Of a stretch of 64,000 nt of DNA, positions 8,589-17,069 are shown in pieces. Position 1 is the first letter of the stretch; every line of letters starts with the position of its first letter. The position numbers and the translations under genes are program-made. Below the pieces are notes generated by a model. It was given only the letters and a program-made list of their open reading frames with translations, was not told where the DNA came from and made no database searches. This DNA is from Rhizobium sp. FY34 (GTDB lineage Bacteria > Pseudomonadota > Alphaproteobacteria > Rhizobiales > Rhizobiaceae). The stretch covers positions 186,001 to 250,000 of the forward strand of contig NZ_STFZ01000034.1 of assembly GCF_005222845.1 (NCBI RefSeq), in the 5' to 3' direction.

Positions 8589-8939
8589 TTAACTGCCGCC
8601 CTTGCCATCACCATCCCGGAAAGAACCGGGCTGGGCAACCATGCCCAGGGCACGCAGCACATTCAGCACACCGGCGCAGAAGCCAAGCAGGAGAAGAATG
8701 ATCATCCCCCATGGCGTCGTACCGGCCAAGCGGTCGAGCAGATAGCCAAGCAAGGCACCAACGGCGATGGCCGCGATGAATTCCGAAGAAATCTTCAGTC
8801 CCAGAGCCATGCCCTTGCGGCTTGCTTCCGACTGTTCTTCCTTCGCCTTCTCCGCTGCCTCGCCCTTTTGCCTGACCGCCAACTGGTCGCTCAGGCGTTT
8901 GAGGCGCTGCTCAAGACTATCATCCCGGTCGTCCGTCAT
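8589..8939 (-). CDS. atpI: ATP synthase protein I (AtpI/AtpZ-like)
   Basis: A 116-residue protein with a charged coiled N-terminus (residues 1-45, many Glu, Lys, Arg) and two membrane helices (about 50-72 and 78-98). It is first in the operon, as usual for atpI, which helps c-ring assembly and is thought to handle Mg2+ in some species. A promoter-like sequence (see 9036-9064) lies about 100 bases upstream, so this gene likely opens the transcript. Confidence 0.92.
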   Translation of the reverse strand: MTDDRDDSLEQRLKRLSDQLAVRQKGEAAEKAKEEQSEASRKGMALGLKISSEFIAAIAVGALLGYLLDRLAGTTPWGMIILLLLGFCAGVLNVLRALGMVAQPGSFRDGDGKGGS

Positions 8940-9035
8940 GTGCTTCTCCTGCGCTCCCAGTCGCCCGGCAAACCCGCCAGACCATTCTCGAAGCCTTGGA
9001 AATAGCGCCTTCCGGCCCGCTTTGAAGTCGGGCGC

Positions 9036-9064
9036 ACCATAGTTTTGACCGCTTCCATAGTCAA
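9036..9064 (-). promoter_or_regulatory. Putative sigma70-type promoter of the atp operon
   Basis: On the minus strand, TTGACT (9059-9064) and TATGGT (9036-9041) are separated by exactly 17 bases. This predicts a transcript start near 9029 and a leader of about 90 bases before atpI. Confidence 0.6.
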
Positions 9065-9259
9065 GGCATGGCGCAAGCCTCGTCCAGAACTAATTAACCA
9101 TGGAATTTCAGGTGTTTAGCCTGTGTGTAGACGAAGTCGTGAACGGTTTGCGAAGGAATCGCGACAATCCGCAGCCGCAGGTCGTGCCTTTGGCCAGGCT
9201 GACCTGACGCTAAAGTGTGCTCGTGCCTTGCGGATTCGGCTGTTTTCAACAACTCGGTT
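9065..9259. other. Spacer between the atp promoter and the cell wall hydrolase stop
   Basis: No convincing gene. It contains TTAACCAT at 9094-9101, which equals a CtrA-type half site, but a single half site is weak evidence. No T-tailed hairpin was seen after the hydrolase. Confidence 0.4.
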
Positions 9260-10432
9260 TCAGCTCCAGCCGCCACCATAGGTGCGGTAGAAAATGTGCA
9301 GGCCGATGCGTCCGACCTTCTTCATCGTCGGTGCCCAGTTGGGGCGTACATAGACGGCGTGGTAATGGGTGGCGGAGCCGACCTGATCCAGCCAGATCTT
9401 GCCAGCGGTGACGGCAAGGGCCACTTCGCGGGCCATCTTCCAGTGCTCTTCAGAGCGGATGCGGTCCTCGATATTGTCGCAGGCAAAGGAGAACTGGCAG
9501 CGGTTGCGCCAGTCTTCATTCTGGTAGACGACGCCGCAAATCGTATCAGGATAGGCCGGATTGCGCACCCGGTTTAGAATGACCTGCGCGACAGCCGCCT
9601 GTCCCTTGACCGATTCTCCACGCGCCTCGAAATAGATGCCGGAGGCAAGGCACTGCTGCTCGCGGGGCGAAAACACGCCGGGCGGCAAAGGCGTCGCGGC
9701 CCAGGCGTGATCCTTCGGGCCGATATGCGGCACGAAGCGGCCGGCATCCTTGTTCTCGGTCAAGATTGCATCGAACGGCGATTGGCGGGCAAAATCGGGC
9801 TTGGCCGGCGCATAGGCTGTGGCCAGCACATCCGCCTTGTCGTTCGTCACAAGGCTTGCGACCATGGGCGATAGATCGGCCTCCGGCATTTTCGGTTCTT
9901 CGCGGCGGAAGTAGAAGGCGGCAAGCTTGATCTCGTCGGCGGCCTTCGGCGCCTTGGCCAGCGCCACACGCTCTTCCTTGTCGCGCACGGGCGACAGGAG
10001 CGAACTGCTGCGTTCCAGCACCGAACCGGCACTGAAGGCCCTGGGAGGTTGCATCGGTTCAACGGCAATGACACGGCCCTTCTTGGCGCCGCGATTGACG
10101 CGGTTTTCGTCAGTCGTGTCTTCGCCGTGTTTTGCAGAGGCAAAGGCAATCTTGCGGCCATCGGGCAAGGTCATGCCGGCGCCGGCGGCAAGCTGATCCT
10201 CCCCATCGGGAAAGGCAAGTTCTGCTGCATGCAGCGATCCGGCCGGCGAATCGGTCATTACCATACGCCATTGCGAACCGGACCGGTCAAAGCCGGCCAG
10301 AAGATCAGCCAGGTCGCCCTGGGCCGGGATGGAGGGAAAGACAAGCCATGCGGCCAGGCCGAACAGGGTCGGAGATGCCCATTGATCGACAAACGACCAT
10401 GGTCCACGCTTGATACTCTTCGAACGCAACAC
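9260..10432 (-). CDS. Membrane-anchored cell wall hydrolase (SleB/CwlJ type)
   Basis: A 390-residue protein with one N-terminal membrane segment (about residues 18-36, TLFGLAAWLVFPSIPA), a long, probably disordered periplasmic middle, and a C-terminal hydrolase domain (about 265-388). Family marks are IYFEARGES, with the likely catalytic Glu, then AVAQVILNRVRNPAYP, CQFSFACD and ATHYHAVYVRP. This is the Hydrolase_2 (SleB) family, which cuts peptidoglycan. It is monocistronic by spacing: 161 bases from kup. Upstream lies an inverted TTAACC pair, which might mark cell-cycle control. Confidence 0.9.
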   Translation of the reverse strand: MLRSKSIKRGPWSFVDQWASPTLFGLAAWLVFPSIPAQGDLADLLAGFDRSGSQWRMVMTDSPAGSLHAAELAFPDGEDQLAAGAGMTLPDGRKIAFASAKHGEDTTDENRVNRGAKKGRVIAVEPMQPPRAFSAGSVLERSSSLLSPVRDKEERVALAKAPKAADEIKLAAFYFRREEPKMPEADLSPMVASLVTNDKADVLATAYAPAKPDFARQSPFDAILTENKDAGRFVPHIGPKDHAWAATPLPPGVFSPREQQCLASGIYFEARGESVKGQAAVAQVILNRVRNPAYPDTICGVVYQNEDWRNRCQFSFACDNIEDRIRSEEHWKMAREVALAVTAGKIWLDQVGSATHYHAVYVRPNWAPTMKKVGRIGLHIFYRTYGGGWS

Positions 10433-10475
10433 CGCAACTCCAACACGTCAAGTGGTCTGCGTGAAGGATCTAATA

Positions 10476-10496
10476 TTAACCTAAATGGAGGGTTAA
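10476..10496. promoter_or_regulatory. Inverted TTAACC/GGTTAA pair upstream of the hydrolase
   Basis: TTAACC (10476-10481) and GGTTAA (10491-10496) form a 6-bp inverted repeat with a 9-base spacer, 44 bases upstream of the hydrolase start. The half sites resemble CtrA sites, but the usual CtrA arrangement is a direct TTAA-N7-TTAA, so the assignment is tentative. Confidence 0.3.
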
Positions 10497-10552
10497 CGCT
10501 GCAAAAGGCGTGGCACCAAGAGTAGCCAACCGGGTTGACGTTTGCGTGAGCG

Positions 10553-10586
10553 ATGGCCGCCCTCCCCGTCGGGGTCGGGCGGCCAT
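10553..10586 (-). terminator. Possible terminator after kup
   Basis: A perfect 10-bp stem, ATGGCCGCCC (10553-10562) with GGGCGGCCAT (10577-10586), 7 bases beyond the kup stop. There is no T-run on the transcribed side, so it may be a processing hairpin rather than an intrinsic terminator. Confidence 0.4.
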
Positions 10587-10593
10587 GCTGCAC

Positions 10594-12507
10594 TCAGATG
10601 ATCACATGCGAGCCGAGTTCGACGACGCGATTGGCCGGCAGGCGGAAATAGTCGGACGGATCGATTGCGGTATTGGCCAGCCCGATGAACAGCCGGTCCT
10701 GCCACATGGGCATTCCTGATTGGGCATCCGGCACCAGCTTGCGGCGTCCGAGATAGAAGGAAGTCGACATGATGTCGAACTTGAAGCCGCATTTGCGCAG
10801 ATAACCGAGCGCCTGCGAGACATTCTGCGACTGCATGAAGCCGTAGCGCAGTTCGATGCGGGTGAAGCGCTCCGAAAGCTTTTCGACGGTGAAGGCATGT
10901 TCGGGCGATACGCGCGGCTTGTTGACCGTGCGGATCGTCAGGATGACATTGCGTTCATGCAGCACGTGATTGTGCTTGAGATTGTGCATCAGCGCTGCCG
11001 GTGCCGATTCCGGATCGGCCGTCAGGAAGATGGCGGTGCCCGGCACGCTGACCGGCGCATGGGCGCTTTTGGCATCGATGGATTTTTCGATCGAGGCGGC
11101 AAACACGTCGAGCGGCACATCGGTGCGGCGCGTCTTTTCCGACAGAATGGCGGTGCCGCGCTTCCAGGTCCACATGATAATGGTGAAGCCGGCCGCCATC
11201 AGCACCGGAACATAGCCGCCATCATGGATTTTCAGGAGATTGGCGCCCAGGAAAACCAGTTCCAGCGCCAGAAGCGGCAGAAGTGCGGCCAGCGCCACGG
11301 TCTTGGGCCAGCGCCAGCGCACGCGCACGAACTCGAACGCCATCAGCGTGGTCACGACCATGGCGCCGGTGACGGAAATGCCATAGGCGGTGGCCAGTGC
11401 ATCCGAGGTTTCAAAGCCCAGAACCAGCGCCAGAACGCCAACGAGCAGAAGCGCATTGACCGAGGGTAGAAAAATCTGTCCGGTATTGGTTTCCGAGGTG
11501 AAGAGGATTTCCATGCGCGGCAGGTAACCGAGATGGATCGCCTGGCGCACCAACGAAAAGGCGCCGGTAATGACCGCCTGGCTGGCAATGATTGTGGCGG
11601 CTGTCGCAAGAATGACGATCGGCAGAAGCGCCCATTCCGGGAACATCAAGTAGAATGGATTTTCCATAGCCTCCGGATGCTTCATCACGAAGGCGCCCTG
11701 CCCCAGGTAATTGAGCGTCAGGGCCGGAAACACCAGCACGAACCAGGCCCACTGGATGGGACGCCGGCCAAAGTGGCCGAGATCGGCATACAGCGCCTCT
11801 GCGCCGGTCACGGTCAGGAAGACGGCGCCAAGCACGACGATGCCGATATAGCCCTCATTGAGCAGGAAGGTGACGGCATTGATCGGGTTGAAGGCGTAGA
11901 GAATGCTGTAATCATCCGAGATATGCGCGACGCCAGCCGCCCCCATGGCCAGGAACCAGACGGCGGTGATGGGGCCGAAATAGCGCGCGACGAGCTTGGT
12001 GCCCTGCGACTGGATGGCAAACAGGGCAATGAGAATGACGATGGCAATTGGCAGAACCGCGCTATTGAGCGCCGGCGTGACCAGCTTCAACCCCTCCACC
12101 GCCGAGAGAACCGAAAGTGCCGGCGTGATCATCGCATCGCCGAGAAAGAGTGCTGCGCCAATCAGACCGAAAATGATCAGCGTTGTGCGGTTGCCACCAG
12201 CCGTCTTCATCAGCATGGCCAGAAGCGACAGCGTGCCGCCTTCGCCGTGATTGTCGGCACGCAACAAAAAGAGGACATATTTGAGGGTAACGATGATCGT
12301 CAGTGTCCAGATCATCAGGGAGATGATGCCGATGATTTCCGCTTGCGTCACGCCGTCATGGGAGACCGGGCGCAGCGCCTCGCGAAAGGCATAGAGCGGG
12401 CTGGTACCGATATCGCCATAGACGACACCGACGGAACCGAGCGTCAGCCCGAGAAAATGCTTGAGGTTCTTGTTCTCGTGAACCTGTTCGTCATGTGCAT
12501 GGGACAT
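10594..12507 (-). CDS. kup: Low-affinity potassium uptake protein
   Basis: A 637-residue KUP-family K+/H+ symporter. The family signature [15 protein letters not shown] lies at about residues 28-42. About twelve hydrophobic segments fill the first 450 residues, and a cytoplasmic tail follows (to the C-terminal [16 protein letters not shown]). Length is normal (about 620-640). It starts 15 bases after corA in the same direction, so magnesium and potassium uptake may be expressed together. Confidence 0.95.
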   Translation of the reverse strand: MSHAHDEQVHENKNLKHFLGLTLGSVGVVYGDIGTSPLYAFREALRPVSHDGVTQAEIIGIISLMIWTLTIIVTLKYVLFLLRADNHGEGGTLSLLAMLMKTAGGNRTTLIIFGLIGAALFLGDAMITPALSVLSAVEGLKLVTPALNSAVLPIAIVILIALFAIQSQGTKLVARYFGPITAVWFLAMGAAGVAHISDDYSILYAFNPINAVTFLLNEGYIGIVVLGAVFLTVTGAEALYADLGHFGRRPIQWAWFVLVFPALTLNYLGQGAFVMKHPEAMENPFYLMFPEWALLPIVILATAATIIASQAVITGAFSLVRQAIHLGYLPRMEILFTSETNTGQIFLPSVNALLLVGVLALVLGFETSDALATAYGISVTGAMVVTTLMAFEFVRVRWRWPKTVALAALLPLLALELVFLGANLLKIHDGGYVPVLMAAGFTIIMWTWKRGTAILSEKTRRTDVPLDVFAASIEKSIDAKSAHAPVSVPGTAIFLTADPESAPAALMHNLKHNHVLHERNVILTIRTVNKPRVSPEHAFTVEKLSERFTRIELRYGFMQSQNVSQALGYLRKCGFKFDIMSTSFYLGRRKLVPDAQSGMPMWQDRLFIGLANTAIDPSDYFRLPANRVVELGSHVII

Positions 12508-12522
12508 CGGGGACTCAGGCTC

Positions 12523-13530
12523 TCAGAGCCAGCCTTTCAATCGGAAAAAGAAAAAGGGCACGATAGCCGAGATGACCATGGCAACCAGCGCCATGGGATA
12601 GCCGATGGCCCAGCCAAGCTCCGGCATGAACTGGAAGTTCATGCCGTAGATCGAGGCGACCAGTGTCGGCGGCAGAAAGACGACAGAGGCAATCGAAAAG
12701 ATCTTGATGATGGCATTCTGCTCGACATTGATAAGGCCGAGCGAGGCATCGAGCAGGAAGGTGATATTGGCGGCGATAAAGGAGGCATGTTCCGACAGCG
12801 TTGCCACATCACGAACCACCGTATTGCACAGGTTGCGCACACTATCATCTTCGTGCAGCGCAGGTGTGTTCATCAAAAAAGTCAAAAGCCGCGACAGCGA
12901 GCCGAGACTATCACGCACCTTGCCGACCAGCCGATGGCATTCGGCGATCTCAGCCAGCTTGCCTTCCAGGAATTTCGGCGGCCGCCGCTTTTCGCGGTCG
13001 TGGAAGATATCGGTCGACAGACGATCGACGCGAGCCACAGCAGATTCGAGAATCTCGGCGGTGCGATCGGCAATGGTTTCCAGGAGATGGGCCAGCAGCA
13101 GCGGCCCGGTGCGCACATCTTCCGGCACACGGCCCAAAGCGGCGATGAACAGGTGGAACGACTTCGGATCCGCATAGCGCACGGTCAACAGACAGTTGCG
13201 CGCCAGGATGAAGGCGACATCCGTCAACATCGGCGCTTTCGTCTCGGCTTTCCAGACGAGCGAGGCGGTCATGAAAACGGCGGAATGCTCGACATAAAGT
13301 CGGCTGGAAGGCTCGATGTCCTTCAGCTCGTCGCGCGTGGGAACGGATATGTCGAGCAGTGTCTCGACATAGACATCATCCATGTGTGTGGGATCGATCA
13401 GGTCGATCCAGACAATATCATCAGGAAGCGCCGACAAACGATCGTGCGGATCCAGAACGGTAACCGAGCCGTTGGCGCGATAGGCATTGATCAAGCGGCG
13501 TCTCCGTGCCGGTGCCCGATAAGCCGACAC
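12523..13530 (-). CDS. corA: Magnesium transporter of the CorA family
   Basis: A 335-residue protein with a long soluble N-terminal domain and two C-terminal membrane helices. The selectivity motif YGMNF (the GMN signature) is at about residue 283, between the helices, and the C-terminus FFFFRLKGWL is basic as in the family. The pentameric channel takes up Mg2+ and sometimes Co2+. It lies between mrp (112 bases upstream) and kup (15 bases downstream), all on the minus strand. The first 15 residues are Arg-rich; a later start is possible but no better Met is near. Confidence 0.93.
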   Translation of the reverse strand: MSAYRAPARRRRLINAYRANGSVTVLDPHDRLSALPDDIVWIDLIDPTHMDDVYVETLLDISVPTRDELKDIEPSSRLYVEHSAVFMTASLVWKAETKAPMLTDVAFILARNCLLTVRYADPKSFHLFIAALGRVPEDVRTGPLLLAHLLETIADRTAEILESAVARVDRLSTDIFHDREKRRPPKFLEGKLAEIAECHRLVGKVRDSLGSLSRLLTFLMNTPALHEDDSVRNLCNTVVRDVATLSEHASFIAANITFLLDASLGLINVEQNAIIKIFSIASVVFLPPTLVASIYGMNFQFMPELGWAIGYPMALVAMVISAIVPFFFFRLKGWL

Positions 13531-13642
13531 AATTCAACGTTAGGGCCAGTTCGTCAAATCCCTCGTCCAGCGAGACGCGCCTATAAGACCAGGCACGCAC
13601 GAATGCAAGCACAACGAATCAACTGCTTTTGCATAACAGCCA

Positions 13643-14806
13643 TCAGTCAAACACAATGGCAGGCACGGGACGTTGCTTGCGGCCCGTGAGTTCTTCCCAG
13701 ACGCGGGCCGCAATCTGCCGGTAAATCTCGGCGGAAGGACTGGTCGGATCGGAGACTACGACCGGCGTTCCGGCATCCGAGCGTTCGCGGATATCCATGG
13801 TGAGCGGCACTTCGCCGAGAAAAGGCACGCCGATCCGCTCGGCTTCCGTGCGAGCACCGCCATGGCCGAAAATATCGTAGCGCGCGCCGGTATCGGGCGC
13901 GAGGAAATAACTCATGTTTTCGACGATGCCGAGCAGCGGCACCTCGACCTTGCGGAACATGGTAATGGCCTTGCGCGCATCGATGAGGGCGAGATCCTGC
14001 GGCGTGGAGACGATGACGGCGCCGGCCAGCGGCACCTGCTGCGCCATGGTCAGCTGCGCATCGCCAGTGCCGGGCGGCATATCGACGATCAGCACGTCAA
14101 GCTCGCCCCAGGCGACCTCGCGCAGCATTTGCAGGATGGCCGACTGCACCATCGGCCCGCGCCAGATCATCGCGGCTTCCTCATCGACCAGGAAGCCCAT
14201 CGACATGGCCTTCAGGCCGTAATTTTCCATGGGAACGATGATGCGGTTCTCGATCTGCTTCGGCTTGCCGGAGATGTTCAACAGCCGTGGCACCGAGGGG
14301 CCGTAGATATCGGCATCAAGCAGGCCGACCTTCAGGCCATTGGCCATCAGGCCAAGCGCCAGGTTGACGGCGGTCGTCGATTTGCCGACGCCGCCTTTGC
14401 CCGAGGCAACCGCGACAATGGCGCGAACGCCCGGCACGCCGGCCTTTTGCGGCCGTGCCGGTGCAGCATTTGCCGGCGCATGCGAATGCGGGTGGGCATG
14501 GGTATGGCCCTTCTGGGCGGCAGGGGCGGCCGGGGTGGGCGCTGCGCTTCCAGCCTTGCGATCGGCGGTCAGCGTGACCAGTGCACCCTTGACACCGGGG
14601 ATCGCCGTGACAGAGCGTTCCGCCGCCATGCGCAGGGGTTCCAGTTCCTTCGCCCGTTCGGAAGGCACGGTGATGGAGAAATAGACCTTGCCGTCGGCAA
14701 TAAAGACATCGGAAACCATGTTCCGCGAGACAAGATCACCTTCCAGATCGGGACCGCGCACCTTGCTCAGTGCCGCAATCACCATGTCTTTCGTTAGTTC
14801 GGGCAT
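13643..14806 (-). CDS. mrp: Iron-sulfur cluster carrier protein Mrp/ApbC
   Basis: A 387-residue P-loop NTPase from the ATG at 14806 (MPELTKDMVIAALS). The first 100 residues are a MIP18/DUF59 domain. A His/Pro/Ala-rich linker follows (HTHAHPHSHAPA), then the ATPase domain with the deviant Walker A motif GKGGVGKSTTAVN and the LIVDMPPGTGDAQLT segment. The family carries Fe-S clusters to apo-proteins. The His-rich linker is unusual enough to note and might bind metal. An open frame extends upstream to 14974 but lacks similarity to the family start. It is followed by corA after 112 bases. Confidence 0.93.
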   Translation of the reverse strand: MPELTKDMVIAALSKVRGPDLEGDLVSRNMVSDVFIADGKVYFSITVPSERAKELEPLRMAAERSVTAIPGVKGALVTLTADRKAGSAAPTPAAPAAQKGHTHAHPHSHAPANAAPARPQKAGVPGVRAIVAVASGKGGVGKSTTAVNLALGLMANGLKVGLLDADIYGPSVPRLLNISGKPKQIENRIIVPMENYGLKAMSMGFLVDEEAAMIWRGPMVQSAILQMLREVAWGELDVLIVDMPPGTGDAQLTMAQQVPLAGAVIVSTPQDLALIDARKAITMFRKVEVPLLGIVENMSYFLAPDTGARYDIFGHGGARTEAERIGVPFLGEVPLTMDIRERSDAGTPVVVSDPTSPSAEIYRQIAARVWEELTGRKQRPVPAIVFD

Positions 14807-14943
14807 GACCCACTCCCTGAATGCATCGACCACCGATCGGCCAGCGCGAAGCCGTTCGACATTCGTGCCGGACTTATAGTTGGTGCAGGGTTGCCGGGGC
14901 AACAAGTATTCGGACTGATCGTCAGGGCCTGGAGAAAGCCCGC

Positions 14944-15013
14944 AAAAAGAAACCGCCGCCCAAGCCTGCGGCAATCTATCGATCGCGCTGGCCGGACGGC
15001 GGCTTTTTCTTCT
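14944..15013. terminator. Possible terminator after the LuxR-type gene
   Basis: AAAAAGAAACCGCCG (14944-14958) can pair imperfectly with CGGCGGCTTTTTCTT (14997-15011). The loop is long (about 38 bases). Read on the minus strand, the second arm ends in a T-run, which would suit the luxR-type gene ending at 15190. The long loop lowers confidence. Confidence 0.35.
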
Positions 15014-15189
15014 CTGCGCCTCTTGGTGCGCCTTTAGTCCCCTCTGGACCTGCCGGTGAGGAATGCAGGATGCATGCCAAGTTCAAAAGGGGCAGAAAGC
15101 GCCAGTTCCTGGCCTCGCGGCCAAGAATGCAGCCACGAACCTGCCGCATTATTGTGCGCTGCGGCAAAAAATGGCAGCCACCCTGCGCG

Positions 15190-15921
15190 CTACTTGATCA
15201 ATCCGATGCGCAGCGATTTGGCGACGGCCTGCGTGCGGTTGACCGTATTCAGCTTCTTGGTGGCACGGTTGAGATAGTGATTGACCGTGTGTTCCGAGAG
15301 ATTGAGAATATCGGCAATCTCGGCGCTGGTCTTTCCGGCAGCCGTCCAGTTCAGACAATCGATCTCGCGTTCGCTCAACGTCTCGACCGGGCGCACATCG
15401 ATGGCGCGGATCTCGGCCAGGCGCTGGTAGATGTGAATGGAGATATAGGAAAGCTCCATCATCTGCTGGTGGGAAAAATCCGCCTTCTCGCCGGAAAAGC
15501 CCACAGCACCCCGATTGCCCAAAGGATCGTGCGCTGGGAAAAAGGCACCCTCGCCCATGCCGAAGCGCTCAAACAGTTCCTTGGCGACAGTATCACCGCG
15601 TTCGCGCGCCACCTCGACCGCCGAATAGCGGAAAGGTCGCGTTGACTGACGCATGCGCTGCAGATTGGGGCTGTTCTGCAGCATGCTGGCCTGGTCGAAC
15701 AGGGACAGAAGTTCCGACGGCCAGTTGGTGATGATCGTCTTGCCGGAAAGCTCCAGCACCGTGCGTGAAGGCAGTTCGCTGACGATGAAGGACCGGCAGC
15801 CATAGGCCTCCGTCACCCGGCGCATCATGCGAAACACGTCAAACTGAGTGCCGAGGCTGATAATTTCCTTGACCCACGATTCAACGCAGATCTGAGGCTC
15901 GCTCGTCGTGACTGTATCCAT
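15190..15921 (-). CDS. LuxR-family transcriptional regulator (solo, divergent ligand pocket)
   Basis: A 243-residue regulator. Residues about 20-165 look like an autoinducer-binding domain, and residues about 178-240 are a LuxR-type helix-turn-helix (LSEREIDCLNWTAAGKTSAE ... HTVNHYLNRATKKL). No luxI-type synthase is in the window. In the ligand domain the usual W..Y.. DP pattern reads as NWPSELLSLF ... QNSP: the Trp is present but the Tyr and Asp are replaced, so classical acyl-homoserine lactone binding is doubtful. A 13-bp palindrome sits 3 bases before the start codon, consistent with autoregulation. I do not recognise the specific orthologue. Confidence 0.85.
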   Translation of the reverse strand: MDTVTTSEPQICVESWVKEIISLGTQFDVFRMMRRVTEAYGCRSFIVSELPSRTVLELSGKTIITNWPSELLSLFDQASMLQNSPNLQRMRQSTRPFRYSAVEVARERGDTVAKELFERFGMGEGAFFPAHDPLGNRGAVGFSGEKADFSHQQMMELSYISIHIYQRLAEIRAIDVRPVETLSEREIDCLNWTAAGKTSAEIADILNLSEHTVNHYLNRATKKLNTVNRTQAVAKSLRIGLIK

Positions 15922-15923
15922 GT

Positions 15924-15936
15924 AAGATCAAATCTT
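15924..15936. promoter_or_regulatory. Small palindrome next to the LuxR-type start
   Basis: AAGAT-CAA-ATCTT, a perfect 5-bp inverted repeat with a 3-base centre, immediately upstream of the start codon at 15921 and in an AT-rich stretch. It is a candidate operator; no experiment supports it. Confidence 0.3.
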
Positions 15937-16092
15937 GCTTCAGTATCATGAGCTTATAAAGTGATTTCAGCACGGGGTCACCGCCGATGAAACCGGCGGC
16001 ACATCCCGTCATCCGGACAGGCGGCAACGCCTGATGCCCGACCATCTATTCAGATAACCCTTAATTTTACCAGTATCTACAGGAAAATCCGA

Positions 16093-16899
16093 CTATAAGT
16101 CGCTTTTTCGCCGAGGCCCCATTCCGCGATCGAAATCCGCAGCCATGGCAAGTGCCGCAAAGCGCACCGGATCCGCCCAATCGACCAGTTTTTCACGCCC
16201 GACACGGAAGGCAGGCGCCGTGACGGAAACGCCGCCGATGAAACTGCGATCGGCCGAAACAATCGCCGCCGCCACGCAGCATATGCCCGGCTGATGCTCC
16301 TCAAGGTCAAAGGCATAGCCACGGTCTCGGATCGCCTCCACATCGGCCAGAAGGGCTTGCGCATCACCATGCGTGCTGGGCGTGAAGCTGCGAAATTCGA
16401 TTTGCGAGATGAGCGGTTGCAGATCCGCATCCTCCAGGCAGGACAGCGCTGCCTTGCCAATACCGGTGCAATAGAGAGGGGCTGCATTGCCGACCTGCGA
16501 ATGCATGCGCACCGTCTGGCGGCTTTCCAGCTTGTCGAGATAGACGATTTCTTTTTGCCGCAGCACGCCGAAATGCACGGTTTCGCCGGTCAGCGCATGC
16601 AAGTGGGCCATATGCGGTTCGGCCAGCTTGCGCACGGAATTGCGCGCCCAGGCTTTCGCGGCAAAGCCCAGAAGACGAAGGCCCGGCGTGTAATCTCCCT
16701 CGGGCGTCGCATCGACGAGGCCTTCGGCGACAAGATGCCGCAACTGACGATGCAGGCTGCCGCGAGGCTGATCCGTCTGCTTCAACAGATCCGTGAAACG
16801 CTGCGGCCGCTCCGCCTGACAGACAGATTCCAGCAGCGCTATGGCCTTGCCGAGCGTACCTGTGGTCTGTCCCGCGTCCTTTTCATCATCCGGTGCCAA
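16093..16899 (-). CDS. IclR-family regulator of the adjacent sugar operon
   Basis: A 268-residue IclR-type repressor/activator. The winged helix is at about residues 15-75 (GTLGKAIALLESVCQ ... RGSLHRQLRHLVAEGLV), and the effector domain follows, with family segments TGIGKAALSCL and GICCVAAAIV. The gene is divergent from the sugar operon, and the intergenic region holds two copies of a TTCCA-type element 20 bases apart, one a perfect palindrome. It should sense an intermediate of that pathway, as KdgR- and DgoR-like regulators do; the ligand is unknown. Confidence 0.92.
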   Translation of the reverse strand: MAPDDEKDAGQTTGTLGKAIALLESVCQAERPQRFTDLLKQTDQPRGSLHRQLRHLVAEGLVDATPEGDYTPGLRLLGFAAKAWARNSVRKLAEPHMAHLHALTGETVHFGVLRQKEIVYLDKLESRQTVRMHSQVGNAAPLYCTGIGKAALSCLEDADLQPLISQIEFRSFTPSTHGDAQALLADVEAIRDRGYAFDLEEHQPGICCVAAAIVSADRSFIGGVSVTAPAFRVGREKLVDWADPVRFAALAMAADFDRGMGPRRKSDL

Positions 16900-16990
16900 C
16901 GCCTATCCACCTCTGTTGATTGAAGCCTTCGCCAGAGCTGTTTAACTCCGCCTGCCGCAAATGCCGGTGCCGATCCAGGCAGGACGCGAC

Positions 16991-17020
16991 TTGACACCTC
17001 GGCAGCTTTGCTTCTTCTAT
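16991..17020 (+). promoter_or_regulatory. Putative promoter of the sugar operon
   Basis: TTGACA at 16991-16996 is a perfect -35 box. TTCTAT at 17015-17020, after an 18-base spacer, is a weak -10; the perfect TATAAT at 17025-17030 is 28 bases away, too far for the same promoter. The start would fall within the operator pair, so repression by occlusion is plausible. Confidence 0.45.
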
Positions 17021-17054
17021 TCCATATAATCAAACCACGTTCCAAATAATGGAA
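17020..17054. promoter_or_regulatory. IclR-type operator pair
   Basis: Site 1 is TTCCATATAATCAAA (17020-17034); site 2 is TTCCAAATAATGGAA (17040-17054), a palindrome with TTCCA and TGGAA arms. The sites are 20 bases apart, two helical turns. TTCCA/TGGAA arms are typical of IclR-family operators. Site 2 covers the ATG at 17049, which argues that translation starts at the later GTG. Confidence 0.6.
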
Positions 17055-17069
17055 CAAGAGGAATTCTCG

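Noticed and set aside
11533..13689. A 718-codon plus-strand frame across kup and corA
   Set aside because: Antisense to two strong membrane transporter genes; composition is rich in Gln, Arg and His, typical of antisense translation.
17025..17030. Perfect TATAAT as -10 box of the sugar operon
   Set aside because: It is 28 bases from the TTGACA and is better explained as part of the operator repeats, though a promoter without a good -35 cannot be excluded.
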